Below are positions 10,064-22,234 of a stretch of 64,000 nt of DNA, one piece after another. This DNA comes from Silurus meridionalis. Its lineage: Eukaryota > Chordata > Actinopteri > Siluriformes > Siluridae. The first letter of the stretch is position 1; every line of letters begins with the position of its first letter. The notes under the pieces were generated by a model, which had not been told where the DNA came from, made no database searches, and saw only the letters and a list, made by a program, of their open reading frames with translations. The translations under genes were made by a program, and so were the position numbers. The stretch covers positions 4,997,292 through 5,061,291 of the forward strand of contig NC_060909.1 of assembly GCF_014805685.1 (NCBI RefSeq), read 5' to 3'.

Positions 10064-10995
10064 ATATATGTACCATATACTAAATAAATGTTCTGGAAGC
10101 AGTCACTCTGAGACATAAGACCTTCAGCCTTCTTTCAGCCCATCATCTGGGTTAAGCCTGAACCTACTGTATGCCATGTTAAAGCACCTCCAAGATTTAT
10201 AGACCTCCGTTGTGTAGTTCCAATATGTTAGGAGTCGGATGACACATTTGCTCTTGTCTGCTTATAAGCCAGTCTGTCTCCCATGCAGGGGCTTCCGGAA
10301 TGACAGCGCTATATAGAGAGACAAAAATGATAGTTTTCATTGGCACAAACCCAGAAACTATGAAGTGGGGTGAAGTGAGGGGGGGATAGAGCATAGAAAA
10401 ATATATTTCCTCTACTTCTCGTCTCCAGAGAAGGGAGGTCTTATTATCCGTCCGCATTTGCATGATGAGAAACCACAGCTCATATTCATCTTAGTAAAGT
10501 TGTAATAAATGATTTCAACAGCATTATCATCAATTTTACGCAGGTGCGCTTGTGGAAATCACTCACTTCAATCAAAAGGGTTCCCGCTCTGAACGTACGG
10601 CACCTCATTTTTTACTATCATTTACACCTATTTCAGGAATTGAGAACAAGAGAAAAAGAAAGATGGAGAAAGAAAAAGGAGAGAGAAAAAAAAAGAGAGG
10701 TGATGTTGAGGTGTAGGTCGTTATGGGGCAAATACAGCTTTTGTGTTTACAAAATTACAAATACATATGAACTTCTATGAAAATTTGCAATAGATACAGT
10801 TGGAGCAAGGAAAAAATTATTTGTACCACTTATGAAATTTCCAAAATTTTATGATTGTCTTAGGAGATCAAGTTCAGTTAAGGTCTTACCCAGGTTACAC
10901 ACATTAGCTTTTTGCATATGAATAAATATCAACTTTGAACATACATACATATAGTGTACATACATTATCTATATATATATATATATATATACATG
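10062..10995. other. Unassigned; short (AT)n at its end
   Basis: No gene recognised. Contains a reverse octamer ATTTGCAT at 10456-10463, purine-rich runs near 10640-10700, and an (AT)n tract at about 10971-10992 that abuts a Tc1-derived element. Confidence 0.45.
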
Positions 10996-11508
10996 TATAT
11001 TGCCAAAAGTATTGGGTCACCTAGTCATAAGTATCGTATGTCCTTTTAAAGCATCACATTCTACATTTGTCCCAATTTGCTCTAATAATTCTCTCCACTC
11101 TTCTTGGAAGATCCACTAGATTTTGGAATGTGCTTGTGGAGGTTTGTGCTCATTCAGACACAAGGTTGTTAGTAAAATCAGGTGCTGATGTAAGTGAGAT
11201 GAGGGAGGGCAGTGAGCGTTACACTTCATCATAAAGGTGTTCAATATGGTTTAGATCAAAGCTCTAAAGCAGGAGATCTTCCACTCCAAACCATGCAGCG
11301 CATATCTTCATGGAGTATGCTTTGTGCACTTGGGTATTGTCATGCTGGAACAGGTTTGGGTCTTCTAGTTCAAGTAAAGGGAAAATTTCATGATACTGCA
11401 TCCAAAGATTTCCTATAAAATTGTGTGTTTTCAGCTTTGCGATAACAATTTGAGAAAGAACCACATATGGCTGGAGAAGTCAGGTGACCCAATACTTTTG
11501 GCAATATA
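10996..11508 (-). mobile_element. Tc1-derived non-autonomous element, copy b
   Basis: Inverted ends 'tatattgccaaaagtattgg' (10996) and 'ccaatacttttggcaatata' (to 11508) are perfect complements continuing for about 28 bp; TA dinucleotides are at both edges. The interior, read on the minus strand, holds a damaged C-terminal transposase segment with LEDPNLFQHDNTQVHKAYSM (about 11300-11365). The catalytic second Asp is present but the first third of the gene is missing. The element sits beside an (AT)n tract. Confidence 0.9.
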
Positions 11509-11675
11509 GTGTACAGTATATTGTAGAGTATACAGTATGTGTGTGTATGTGTGTATAGTACATTTTGTCAGTACCTGAATTTAGGTGTTATACACACATG
11601 AAAGGATTTGAACTAAATGAGATTCCATTAAAACCCATTGTTCAGTTTGCTGTTGCCTTAATGGTTTATGTAAAA

Positions 11676-11878
11676 ACTTTCTTTTGGCTTCTCCCATTAG
11701 GGATCGCCACAGCGGATCATCCGTATTCATGATCCGCATGTTCGATTTGGCACATGTTTTTACACTGGATGCCCTGCCTAACGCAACCCTCCCCATTTAT
11801 CCTTGCTTGGGACCGGGGATCGAACCCGGGCCACAATGGTGAGAGCGCCGCATCTTAACCACTAGACCACCAGGAACC
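11676..11878 (-). mobile_element. tRNA-Glu-headed SINE, copy 2, internal deletion
   Basis: Minus strand: head 'gttcctggtggtctagtggt' with 'gcggcgctctcaccattgtg', 'cccgggttcgatccccggtc', then a jump straight to 'cccaagcaaggataaatggg'. The tRNA 3' end, CCA and the 'cactcttagtgct' block are therefore deleted. The tail has 'cggatgatccgctgtggcga', 'cccctaatgggagaagc' (with ATCCCTAATG here). No convincing target duplication seen. Confidence 0.88.
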
Positions 11879-12307
11879 CTACTAGCCTGGTGTCCATACT
11901 GTTTGCAAATGCACTGTATGGACAGGTAGTTTGCGCTCAGCTCTTCATTACATCACATACTATTACTCTTTATTGGGTTAGAGGTTCTGTGCCAACCGCT
12001 GTATTTTTTATAGGTTAGCTTGTATATAGTTTGGTAAGGTTTTTTTTTTTTATTGGCATCGTATTAGATTCCACCTTCGCTATTTGCACATGTACTGTTT
12101 GCATTTCATTGATCTTAAGTTCTGATTATTTTCTTTTCTTTCAGCTTTTAATTGTAAATAGTAATTTTAATGATTCTTGTCATTTGTATTACACATAAAT
12201 GAAAGTAAGTAAGCAGAAACTAAAGATACTACTGGGTCTTGTTTTTGTGCTTTTAGATACCATCATAAATACAACACATTATACCCATTTGCCTTTTTAG
12301 GGGTAAA
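11879..12307. other. Unassigned
   Basis: Contains the near-repeated phrases 'ccatactgtttgcaaatgca' and 'tgcactgtatggacaggt' around 11893-11927 and a poly-T at 12041-12050. It may be an old retroelement end; I cannot assign it. Confidence 0.35.
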
Positions 12308-12476
12308 GGGGCTTTTTGCTTTGTCACATGTACATAAAAGCACAGTGAAATTCTTTCTTTGAGTTTCTTAGTGATGTTAGGAAGCTGGAGTTAGACATCA
12401 TACAGTGCCCCTGGAGCACAGAGGGAGGTTAGGGGCCTTCCTCAAGAGCCCAATAGTAGCATCTTGACAATAAAGG
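12308..12476 (-). mobile_element. tRNA-like SINE, catfish type, truncated
   Basis: Minus strand 3' half: tail 'cactgtgcttttatgtacat' / 'gtgacaaagcaaaaagcccc', 'ctccaggggcactgtatgat', and 'ccctaacctccctctgtgct'. The tRNA-like head is missing, as expected for a 5'-truncated or decayed copy. Confidence 0.75.
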
Positions 12477-12577
12477 GCTCATTTTAGAAATGTATTTCAG
12501 CTGTGCTCAATCCTGATCCAGTGAATTTAAATTTTCCAATTCAAATGAATTTCATTGTATATGATAAAGCCATAAAA

Positions 12578-12788
12578 AACTTTCTATCGGCTTCTCCCAT
12601 TAGGGGTCACCACAGCGGATCATTCGCATGTTTTTACGCTGGATGCCCTTCCTAACGCAACCCTCCCCATTTATCCGGGGTTGGGATCAGCACTAAGAGT
12701 AGCTGAGGTTGGTTTCCTGACCGGGGATCAAACCCGGGCCGCAGCGGTGAGAGCGCCGCATCCTAACCACTAGACCACCAGGGACCCT
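12578..12788 (-). mobile_element. tRNA-Glu-headed SINE, copy 3, with perfect 24-bp target duplication
   Basis: Flanked by identical 24-bp direct repeats at 12554-12577 and 12789-12812 (beginning attgtatatgataaagcc), so this is a clear, fairly recent retroposition. Minus strand: complete tRNA-Glu(CTC)-like head, 'cccgggtttgatccccggtc', then 'aggaaaccaacctcagc', which keeps ACCA after the acceptor stem (one G lost from it). Then body and tail 'gatccgctgtggtgacccct' / 'aatgggagaagccgatagaa'. A stretch before the tail that copy 4 retains is missing here. Confidence 0.95.
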
Positions 12789-12812
12789 ATTGTATATGAT
12801 AAAGCCATAAAA

Positions 12813-13380
12813 TGATATAAACCCCGTATCTTAGCCTTCATATCGTGGCAACAAATTAAATTATGTTTGTTATTGTGAATTTGCAAGTGTGAACTCGTGT
12901 CAGTAAATCCTCCTGACATTTTACCAACCTTTGCTCAGGTATAAATCATTTGATTAAGTCATTGCACAGTGTCATTTTTCACCTGTGAATATGGAGTAGA
13001 CCGACTTTGTTGTATTAGCCACCAAAAAAACATTATACATCATTAACATAGAGCATATTTAATGACGATGGGTCAGTGTTCAGATTAGAGTGAAAGTATG
13101 TCTTAATAAGCTCTTGTAACTATATAATGAGTTACCATCATACTCATCAATTAGTGTTTTCGTAGCTCATTACACAATAATTAGAACAGCACTATCTTGT
13201 TTCTCTCATTATCCTGTGACAATGCATCTGCTTCTACCTTGCAGTTGCTTGGCAATGCTCAGTTTTTACCCCTGAAACGACATCCTGTTGTTTGGCACAT
13301 CTATATATAATGCTGATCATAATTAAATAAGAGTAACATGCAGTTCAGGGAATGTAAGCTGCATGCACTATACCTGAAGC
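12813..13380. other. No recognised feature
   Basis: A/T-rich sequence with no repeat or gene recognised. Confidence 0.5.
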
Positions 13381-13915
13381 AGAGATGGCAAAAGTACACA
13401 CATGCTTCAGTCAAGTAGAAGTACAGAAACTTTGGTAAAAGTTGAAATACTGACTACACTTTTTCACTCAAGTTAAAGTAAAGAAGTTTGGGCTTTAGTA
13501 AAAAAGTAGTCATTACTTTTACCTGTTTAAGTGTCATGCTGGTAACTGGACCTCACATCATATTAATATATTAATACAAAAAAATTCAATTTTTGTTACC
13601 TAATGAATGTAACCAGGCTGAACATTTACCATATAGAACACAAGCAGAGACAAAATGGTGATGAGCAGATGATCAGAAATGTCTCTGTTCTCAGTCATGT
13701 TTACATCGCTGACTCCCTCTCTTTTATTATTGTTAGCATACTTCCACCTTGCTTGTTGTTAGCTTCGTAGGCTAGCCTACATCTGTGGTGCCAAGTAATG
13801 ATACACCAATTGTAGATCGAAAAAGCCGTGAATATTGATCATGTCATCGAATAGGTTTGATCTTAAGTAGTAGAATGTACAGATATTTGTCTGAAAAATG
13901 TTATGTTCTCCTACA
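13381..13915 (+). mobile_element. hAT-like non-autonomous element, degraded
   Basis: Starts 'agagatggcaaaagtacaca', followed by 'caagtagaagtacagaaact' and 'actcaagttaaagtaaagaa', the repetitive AAGTAC/AAAGTA pattern of subterminal motifs in fish hAT elements. Near 13870-13905 the right part has 'agtagaatgtacagatattt' and 'gtctgaaaaatgtta'. The right terminus is not identifiable, so limits are approximate. No transposase frame. Confidence 0.55.
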
Positions 13916-14384
13916 TACGTTGTGCAGTGCATTACACAGGACGCAGAATTGAGTAGTTTATTGAGACATTGATCATCTCATGAGTCCTCTGGTCCGAGTC
14001 ATTCGTTCTTTTGTCACATGACTTCCCTAGATGCTTTGCAGATATATACTGTACATATATAAAATATTGGAACTATAGTCAAAGTTTGTGTATGTACTGA
14101 TGTGGGATCTGCTTATTAAAAACGTAACATTTATTTTATTTATTTATAAAATGTATTTTATTTTATTTCTGATCAAAATAACGAAATGAACTAAATGACT
14201 CAAAAAAAGATTTGAACGAGATTCAAAGAACCAAGTCTCAAAAATGACCGGATCTTCCAATCAGCATATTGTTAGTAGCTAGTTAGTAGTGCTCTATTTC
14301 GCCCCCTAGTGTGAACTTATCAGATTTTTTAGGACAGGTATGCTTCAAAAGAAGCTATTCATTTAGCACATGGAGTCTAATTAT

Positions 14385-14575
14385 GAAATTATGATGTCAT
14401 AAATTATGACATTTAGCAGACATAATAATCAAGAGCAACTTACATTTATCTAAAACACTGCGAAGTTTAGGGATAAGGGTGTTGTTCAAGGGCTCAGGAT
14501 TGGCAGATTGGCACTGCTGGGATTCGACCTCATGACCTTTTGTTCAGACGTACAACACTTTAATCATTTAGCTAC
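14385..14575 (-). repeat. Dispersed tRNA-like repeat ('catttatc...' family)
   Basis: Diverged member of a fish repeat whose plus-strand order here is 'agcaacttacatttatct', 'gggataagggtgttgttcaa' ('ttgctcaagggc' in better copies), 'attggcagattggcactgct', 'gggattcgacctcatgacct' and 'taatcatttagctac'. The last two read on the minus strand as a B-box-like and A-box-like pair. Related copies: 39334-39452, 43528-43702, 53808-53990. Confidence 0.6.
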
Positions 14576-15032
14576 ATTTTCCTAAACCCAAAATCTGCCT
14601 GCAAAATATCCCTTGCATAATATTATCCATATTACCCAAAAAGTAAGTCATATCATTTCTAAAAGCTGTAAAAAAAATTCTAATAATGAATATATTATAA
14701 CCAAATGAAAGTGTAAAAGCCATTAAATGTTGCAAAAAAAAAAAAAGGAAAAAAATTGTAAAAGTGCCTAACAGTTCCTAACTATTCTAGAGTTTAGAAT
14801 GCGTGATTTGAATGTTATATAATAAAGTACATTTGAAAGGCTATTTATACAGATTTGAGAGGACTTTTAGGCCCTATCCATGACTGATTGCCCATAGGTT
14901 AGTTTTCAGGTGTTTCCTGAAATGTTTTTTCATCCACTTATAAGCTCATGCTGGTTTTAGTTGTATAAGCATACATGAAGCGCTGGTAGCTGTCTAAAAA
15001 TTCAAGAGGCTTTTCCTTTTTCTCCTTTCACT
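14576..15032. other. No recognised feature
   Basis: A/T-rich, with a poly-A run at 14736-14748. Nothing recognised. Confidence 0.5.
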
Positions 15033-15060
15033 AAGAGAGAGTGAGAGTGAGAGATAGAAA

Positions 15061-15097
<37 letters not shown>

Positions 15098-15103
15098 GAG
15101 ATA
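15033..15103. repeat. (GA)n microsatellite, interrupted
   Basis: GA run with a pure core at 15060-15087 and TA/AA interruptions at both edges. Confidence 0.96.
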
Positions 15104-15515
15104 GTGCTAATGGCTGTGAATAATGACCCTCTCCTACTCACAATCAAACATTCACAGGTGGAGAAACAACAGTTAAGTGTGCAAGCAAAAAAGACTGACC
15201 TTAGAATAAAACGCATCATTATCCCCGGCCCCTCAGATCATATTTCAGTTCGCTTTAAAGTGCAGAACAGGAGAAGACCAAACGAGGTTACATTCTCAGA
15301 TTAAGAGGGGGAAAAGTAGCATACTTGGATATAGTATTGTATTATTTGTGTGTATGGATGTAAACAGCTGCTGATTGTACAGTACAGGATTTAGGCTGCT
15401 AATAAAATAGCATATTTATTTACAAAAACAATAGAATACAATAATTTCCTTTATTTATATGCATTATATATATATGTATATATAATCAATAATGATAGTA
15501 GTTATTAATGATGCC

Positions 15516-15718
<203 letters not shown>

Positions 15719-15721
<3 letters not shown>

Positions 15722-16100
15722 CTTTACAACAATTCAACTAATCACTACAGTAATTGCATAGTTGCAATTAAAGTGCAACAGGTTAAGCCAAGTTTATTTG
15801 TAGCATTAAAAACAAATCAATTAAAAAGATTACTTGACAGTAAATATGATGAAAAAAACAATTCCATTAGTGTCCTGTTGTCTTCGGCGAACATCCTGGC
15901 TGTGCTGTAACTATCATGTCTTACGAAAAAACATCCGCATTTAACCGGATGTAATTGTGTAACAAATGAAGCCTCTGTAAAGAGTTTTGCAGTAAACACA
16001 CTGCTTTCGTCTCAGACGGTAATGAGAAACAAAAGTACGCCAGTCTTGAGACAGACGTTGGAAGCTCGGCTGCAGCACTGATTGGATCAGTGTGTTGCGT
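15719..16100. other. Unassigned
   Basis: Starts with the AT-rich right edge of the microsatellite. From about 15880 the base composition rises in GC with no identified repeat. No gene recognised. Confidence 0.4.
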
Positions 16101-16142
16101 TCTGTGTGTGTGTGTGTGTTGCGTTCTGTGTGTGTGTCTGTG
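16101..16142. repeat. (TG)n with a duplicated 'tgcgttctgtg' spacer
   Basis: Two copies of the word 'tgttgcgttctgtgtgtgtg' (starting about 16092 and 16118), a small minisatellite grown from a TG run. Confidence 0.85.
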
Positions 16143-16269
16143 AGTGGTGCTGTGCCGTGTAGAAACCCTTGCTGCTGTGGGCAAACGAACGGGGAGCTCA
16201 CGAAGGCAATCACGCTGAGCCTCCTGTAATTGGGTTTTAACACGGGGGAACAATAGCATCTCCCTCACT

Positions 16270-16495
16270 GTTTTTGTCACTGCTCCAAAACCGCATTACC
16301 GCGTACCGAGGACACCTCCACATCATTTCTTTGGGTCTTGTAATATAGCGGAGGAAATGGGCGCGCTCGTTCTCCGGCACGCTGCCTTGGCACGGTGATC
16401 AGGCGCGAGGAAGTAGCTTCACATAGCGTGTCTTCATTAAAGTGTCATCCCCATTATTTGGCTCCTATCTCAATTAGCACTAGCTTTAATAAAGG
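16270..16495. promoter_or_regulatory. Candidate conserved non-coding block
   Basis: Repeat-free, GC-richer than its surroundings, with CG dinucleotides (rare elsewhere in the window) and motifs such as 'ctcaattagcac' (homeodomain core at about 16470). No exon-like frame with splice signals. Regulatory status is inference. Confidence 0.3.
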
Positions 16496-16833
16496 GTTCC
16501 TTTCTGTCTCTCGCTCCCTTGCTCTCTCTTGCTCCCTTCCTCTCTCTCTTTTTCAGTCTTCCTGCCTTAATTGTAGCTGCTTGTTTGGAGTGAGAGAAGA
16601 TGAAGCCTGGTGGCTCGATATGGAGTGTGAGGGGTGAGACAACACTGGTGTGTCTGCGCGAGCAGCTTTCTTCTTCACTCTTCGGTCTGTTTTTCTCTCT
16701 TTCTCTTTTTCTGTCCCCCTCAGAGAGCAATTAGACCTGGTCGCCTTCAGCTGAGCTGTGAACGCAGGCGCCAGCTTTTTCCCTGTAATCTGGGAAAGTA
16801 CTGCACCGCTACACTAATACAGGCCACACTGGG

Positions 16834-16835
<2 letters not shown>

Positions 16836-16888
<53 letters not shown>
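16836..16888. repeat. (GT)n microsatellite
   Basis: Pure GT run of about 26 units. Confidence 0.98.
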
Positions 16889-16892
<4 letters not shown>

Positions 16893-16959
16893 AATAGAGA
16901 GAGACTAAACGAGGGACCACCTTTACTTTTCCTTGCCTGTAGAGAGAAGGGTTCATTTA

Positions 16960-17300
16960 AGCTTTGTAAACCTATATAAAGCTACAGGCAGGAGATCATA
17001 CCACTCCCACTCTGAGGAAGGTCTCTTGGTATTACCATACACTCGTTCTTTTTTTTGTTCCCCATTTCAAGGGCCGCTGTTTTATATTTAGCCCAGCCCT
17101 GTGGCTGACGAGGGCTCTGCGATCGGTAATTCACCGCATACATTTGCACTGTGCGAGTGTGACATTGGTTGACAGGTCCTGCGTGTACGTAGGTGGGGAC
17201 GGCCCAGGATTTTCGGCGGCTGATCTCTCGAATCACACTCTAATTGGGGGATATTAAACTAGCCATCCCTCTTAGCCTTTGGGAGGCCGATCCATATCCA
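16960..17300. promoter_or_regulatory. Candidate conserved non-coding block
   Basis: Repeat-free block with CG dinucleotides, a TALE-type word 'ttgacaggtc' at about 17169, 'cggtaattcaccgc' at 17124 and 'ctctaattggggga' at 17239. No credible coding frame. Could be a distal enhancer; this rests on composition and motifs only. Confidence 0.33.
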
Positions 17301-17365
17301 GGCAGCATATCAGTATACTCCAGGCATGCTGGATCCTACACTCAGGCTTAAAAGCATACAGGTGG

Positions 17366-17574
17366 AGGTAAAGGGGCTTTTTAACTGTCACATGTACAGT
17401 ACAGCTTAGTGTAATTCTTTCTTCGCATATTCCAGTGTTAGGAAGCTAGGATCAGAGTGCAGGGTCAGACATGATACAAAACCCCTGAAGAATACAGAGT
17501 TAAGGGGGTTTGCTCAATGCCCGGGAGTGGCAATACTGGGACTTTAGTAGAGCTTTAACCACTAAGCTACCACA
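17366..17574 (-). mobile_element. tRNA-like SINE, catfish type
   Basis: Minus strand: A-box-like 'gtggtagcttagtggttaaa', 'cccagtattgccactcccgg', 'cattgagcaaacccccttaa', 'ggaatatgcgaagaaagaat' and tail 'tgtactgtacatgtgacagt'. Moderately diverged; the B-box region is damaged. Confidence 0.8.
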
Positions 17575-17785
17575 AGACAGGCACCTGCATAAAAAGAAAT
17601 ACGGGTAGAAAGTTACATTCAGTCCTATACATGCACACCACATATATGCACATGCCAAGTAATTAACTTCACTTATAAATGTCATGTCAAAACACACAGT
17701 GTACATACACATGTAGATACAACACACCACCCCCTCAACCACTCCCACACACTCATATAGGATATACACATAAAAATAGATAGAG

Positions 17786-17787
<2 letters not shown>

Positions 17788-17818
<31 letters not shown>
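17788..17818. repeat. (CA)n microsatellite
   Basis: Pure CA run of about 15 units in a longer CA-rich stretch (17630-17920). Confidence 0.97.
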
Positions 17819-17822
<4 letters not shown>

Positions 17823-18718
17823 TATGCATTAACATTTACTTTGTCTACAGACATGTCAACTCACATATACTGTATATACACTCACATACAAGAGCTTCAC
17901 ACACATACACACAGGTGGTTCCAAACATCGGAACAAACACATGCAAAGTCAAGCTAGATAAATAAACTAATATATAAATGTGGCACAATTATGATTTTCT
18001 GAACCTATAACTGTATAGTGGTTAATATGCAATCTGTGTCCCCATTTGGAGAACTGAAAGTAGGCGTGGCCTAAAATGGCTCAAAATTAAATCTACAGTG
18101 ATGACCCTAAAATGACAAAAACAACAAATAGAAACAAATAGTTTTTTTGAAACATAACTATTTTGATTTGTTTACTGAGAATTTTAATTTTTTACTAATT
18201 ATTTATTTTCCCCATTTGGGAATCTGCCTGGCTTCCATGCCAGAAAGGTGAAGGTATCATATGCTTCCTCTAGGACATTTGAAAACAGCCAACCATGCTT
18301 TACCCAGAAGGCCACAGTTCACTACTGTTTCTTTAAGGGCTACTTTTGCTCCATCTGACTCTTCGTCACTGACAGACATTTTGTCATTATCAGGATTTGA
18401 TCTTGCGGTCTCCAGATGATACAGTGAAAGATCTGCTGATCATGAGTAAAATACATAAACTCCTGACTTCATTTGAGTTTATAATTGGTCTCAACTTTGT
18501 GCCTTGTAGAACTTTCTATCTCAAAAACTATCCTTTTCCGAGCATTGTTGTCTTTCCAAATTAAGAAATCGTTTAACTGATAAAAAAACAGATATCTAAT
18601 AATATATAATCAGATTCCTTTTAGATATTGAATTCGTTACATTCCAGAAAGAGCAAGAATGTCCTTTGTGCATCAAATGGGGTCATTTATGAATCATTTG
18701 ATTATAATGGCATGCATG
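17819..18718. other. No recognised feature
   Basis: CA-rich to about 17920, then A/T-rich unique sequence without a recognisable repeat or gene. Confidence 0.45.
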
Positions 18719-19307
18719 CAATGGTGTAAAGTACTTGAGTAAATGTACCTAGTTACTGAACTTAAGTAATTTTTCAGGTACTTTCTAGTTTTACTGAGTA
18801 TCACAAATTTAAGCAACTTTTACTCTCCACTCAACTACATTCATGATTCAATGTATGAACTTTTTACTCCACTATATTTGAATTGACAATGACTTTTAAC
18901 AATTACATTTGGCACGAAGCAAAGGTGTCATTAAGGCTCAACACTTCCCCACCTACTGTAAATCTTCTGCCTGTTAGTGACTTTTTAGCACCGCTGGCCT
19001 CATTATCAGTCCAAAATAACTTAAATAAATTTTATTTAAGAACCAGCTTTTGTTGAACAGTCAGCTCTGAATATTTTATTTGACATTTAGTGAGTAAATT
19101 ATTTACTTCATTTTTATTTTTCCATTGAGTACTAATGGTTCTTCTACTTTTTTGGCTAACATGTTTTTACTTTGTTTCATTCTGGCATTATGAAGAGGCT
19201 GTTTTTGGGACTAGTGCAATTAGAGCCTATGTTCAATATCAGTAAAATACTCAAGTACTGTTAAATCAGACTTTTACTTAAGTCTTATTGGAATTGGTGA
19301 CTTTAAG
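18719..19307 (+). mobile_element. hAT-like non-autonomous element, degraded
   Basis: Left end 'caatggtgtaaagtacttga' resembles the 'cagtggtgtaaagta' terminus of a common fish hAT family and is followed by 'ttaagtaatttttcaggtac', 'ttttactctccactcaacta' and 'tactccactatattt'. The right part contains 'cagtaaaatactcaagtact' and 'cttttacttaagtcttattg', the expected inverted subterminal words. The right tip is not conserved. No transposase. Confidence 0.65.
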
Positions 19308-19518
19308 AATGATTTTCTCTTTACACCTCTGCCTGCATGATTTTACAGTAAGTTTTTTGTAGTAGTGTAAATATATATATATATAGCTTTATAGGGGTGA
19401 ATCCATACATACAAGCATATTTCTAGCATTTTGTACAAAACAATAGCGGAAAAAAAGGTTTAGCAATGTTTTTTTATTTTTTTATTTATTCACTTTCTAC
19501 ATCCATCCAAGACACAAA

Positions 19519-19521
<3 letters not shown>

Positions 19522-19609
<88 letters not shown>
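19522..19609. repeat. (CA)n microsatellite, one interruption
   Basis: About 44 CA units with a single CAGA interruption at about 19570. Confidence 0.98.
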
Positions 19610-19610
<1 letters not shown>

Positions 19611-20839
19611 TACTCTACATACAAAAGAACTCACCCCGACACATCCACAGTATTTAGCCGCATTTAAAAGCAAACAGAAAGAACTTTGACGAGACAAAAA
19701 CAGTCGCTGCACTCAGGACCCTTTGGATTTTGTTTCCTGATAAAGCTGTCCAATATTAATGCATATACAAGACCCATCAGGCCCACGTGCTGATGCCATG
19801 CTGCTGTTTGCTGAGCTGCTGCTTGCTGTGCTGTGAGGCCGCAGTGCATTTCACCGCTCTGCATGCATGTCTCTGGGGAGAATCGTGAATAAATATCAGC
19901 AACAAACATGCTCTCTCAAAAACAACAACCATTACTGCTATAATAGCTCGTGTCATACAGGTATGACACTGCTGTCGAGGTTTATCCTCTTCCTCCTCCC
20001 CCTCATTCTCAGAGCAGTGGGAAAACAACACGCTTACTCAGCAGATTTGGATAGATTTAATGTATATTTTAGAGGAAATAAAAGGTAAAGCTACAGTGTC
20101 AACAGTGCCATGTTGTATTGTAATCTAAAGCATTTTAATGGATTTTATGAGTCAGTATTGTACAATAATTCATATATTTATTGTTTATAATTTGAGTTCT
20201 GTTGTTCATTGCAGAAACAACATTTGCTGACAATTTTTTATAAAGGACAGAAATCTTATATAAACATGTAATTAATACACACTGTGCATTGAGGTGTGTA
20301 GTTTGATATGGAAAATACATGTAATTAGTAATTATTGGTCAGAGGGTATTGATTTCTGGAACAGTGGAGTTCAGATAATAGTTTTATCATTGTGTATAGT
20401 TTTTATAGTACTAGCTTTTACAGGGACTCGTATGGCAGATGTTCTACATCAACATAAACGTGTGCAATTCATTTTTTTAAATTGGCAATTCTACAGTGTT
20501 AGTGTTCTGTAATGCTCAGATTTTAAGTTCTACTTTAAGTACTTTTAATACTACTTTAATACTAATTCTACTTTTAGTACTTTATTCAGTATTTGCAGTT
20601 TTTTGCAAAAAACTTCATTTTTATGACACCAAGAAAATGAAAAAAAGAGTGGCTGGTGAGGGAAATTATTACTTATAGACTCTGTGGCCATTCAAATGTT
20701 CCACAACATTAAATTGGTAAAAAAAAAATTAACTTGGCTTCCTTGTTATTGCATTAAAAAATAACATTGGGAGATTGTTGTGGTAGTTGTGTACTTCATT
20801 GTGGTTGTTGTGTACTTCATAAAAAATATATTCCTACAT
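19610..20839. other. Unassigned; weak candidate island at 19780-20030
   Basis: No repeat recognised. About 19780-20030 is less A/T-rich and has a run of 'ctgctg' words. From 20515 to 20600 there is a repetitive 'actttaatact' pattern reminiscent of hAT subterminal motifs but without ends. No gene. Confidence 0.35.
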
Positions 20840-21345
20840 TATACAGACAAAAGTTTGTGGACTCCTGACTGAAAGATTGGCATTTTCTTTTTAAACATCC
20901 CATTCCACATTTAGTCACTCTTTGTTGCTTTAATAATGTCTAGTCTTTTGTAAATGGAGTGAAGTGTGTTTGTGGAGATTTGTGCTCTTTAATACAGTCA
21001 GGTACACATTAAATCAGTGCACATTAAATCAGTAAAATCAATAAAATCAGACGTAGGGTGAAGAGGATTGGGTTGCGTTCTATATCAGCCCAAAGGCTTT
21101 CAATAAGGTTGAGGTCAGCAGTAAGGTTGAGGTGAGCAGCTTAAGATCTTCCACTTCAACCAGGGCAAACCTTATCTTCATAGAACTTGCTTTGTGGAAG
21201 GCCTGCTGGAAACAGGTTTAGTTCTCCTAGTTCAAGTGAAGGGAAAATTCTAGCGTATCCGAAAACATCTTATACAAACAGCTTGCGGAGAAGAAACACA
21301 TGACTGGGAAAGTCAGGTGTCCCAATACTTTTGTCCATCTGGTGC
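20840..21345 (-). mobile_element. Tc1-derived non-autonomous element, copy c
   Basis: Ends 'tatacagacaaaagtttgtg' (20840) and 'cccaatacttttgtccatct' (to about 21345). Internal landmarks shared with the other copies, in order: 'aaacatcccattccacattt', 'gtttgtggagatttgtgctc', 'aaggctttcaataaggttga', 'gaacttgctttgtggaagg' and 'aggtttagttctcctagttc'. On the minus strand this is a wrecked C-terminal transposase segment. Confidence 0.88.
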
Positions 21346-21838
21346 ATATTATTAAACTTCAAAAAGTTAATAAAGACCTACTCTCATTTTAATGGTTAAA
21401 AATAGCCTGATATAAAGGGATGTAGTAGCATTGGATGAAAAATAGGTTTCACAAACTAACGAGGTCTCTATAATCTAATCATGATTTACAACCTAATGAT
21501 GACAAAGTGTCGGGGTTTGATCAAAAGATTGCTTGGCACAGTGACAATTTGGGATACACAAAAATAGCTTTAATAGCGATTGATTTATTATTCAAGGTCA
21601 CGTAGTATATGGTTGAATATGTATATATTTGAATGGAAAAACTAAAAAAATAAATAAATACTTTTTTTTTTTTCCTCTATTATATACAGGATACATAGAG
21701 TGTTTTTAAGAAGGAATAATTCCTGCTTTTACTGCAGAGGTCAAGGTTTTCCCACAAAGCGGTTATATACAAACACAGGTCACAGTAATCATGCAGTCAG
21801 TGTCTTCCTCTATATAAGACTATAACATGCTTTTGTGT

Positions 21839-21839
<1 letters not shown>
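21346..21839. other. No recognised feature
   Basis: A/T-rich with a poly-T run at 21662-21673. Nothing recognised. Confidence 0.5.

Positions 21840-21911
<72 letters not shown>
21840..21911. repeat. (CA)36 microsatellite
   Basis: Uninterrupted CA run. Confidence 0.98.
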
Positions 21912-21912
<1 letters not shown>

Positions 21913-22234
21913 TGCATTAGAGGGTCAATCCAATTTAGTGGGTGTCCCCCCACCGGAATAGACCAAATTCCTGGCATAGGAAGGACATTTTAATACAGAA
22001 AACATTTCACCAAATCAAGCGTCTTTTCGTTCTGTTCCTCTGCAGTGGTGATCATTCAGCTTGTTTTACTTTCACATAGAAAAAGCAGTTAAAAGAAAGT
22101 AATGATGAAAAATAAAACTGCATTGAAAAGACAAAAGTAATTTATTAGTGTAAGCCTGTACTCCCCCCGACACACACACACACTTTTGCACATATATTAA
22201 AAAAGGCTGGATATTTATTAATATATTATATACC

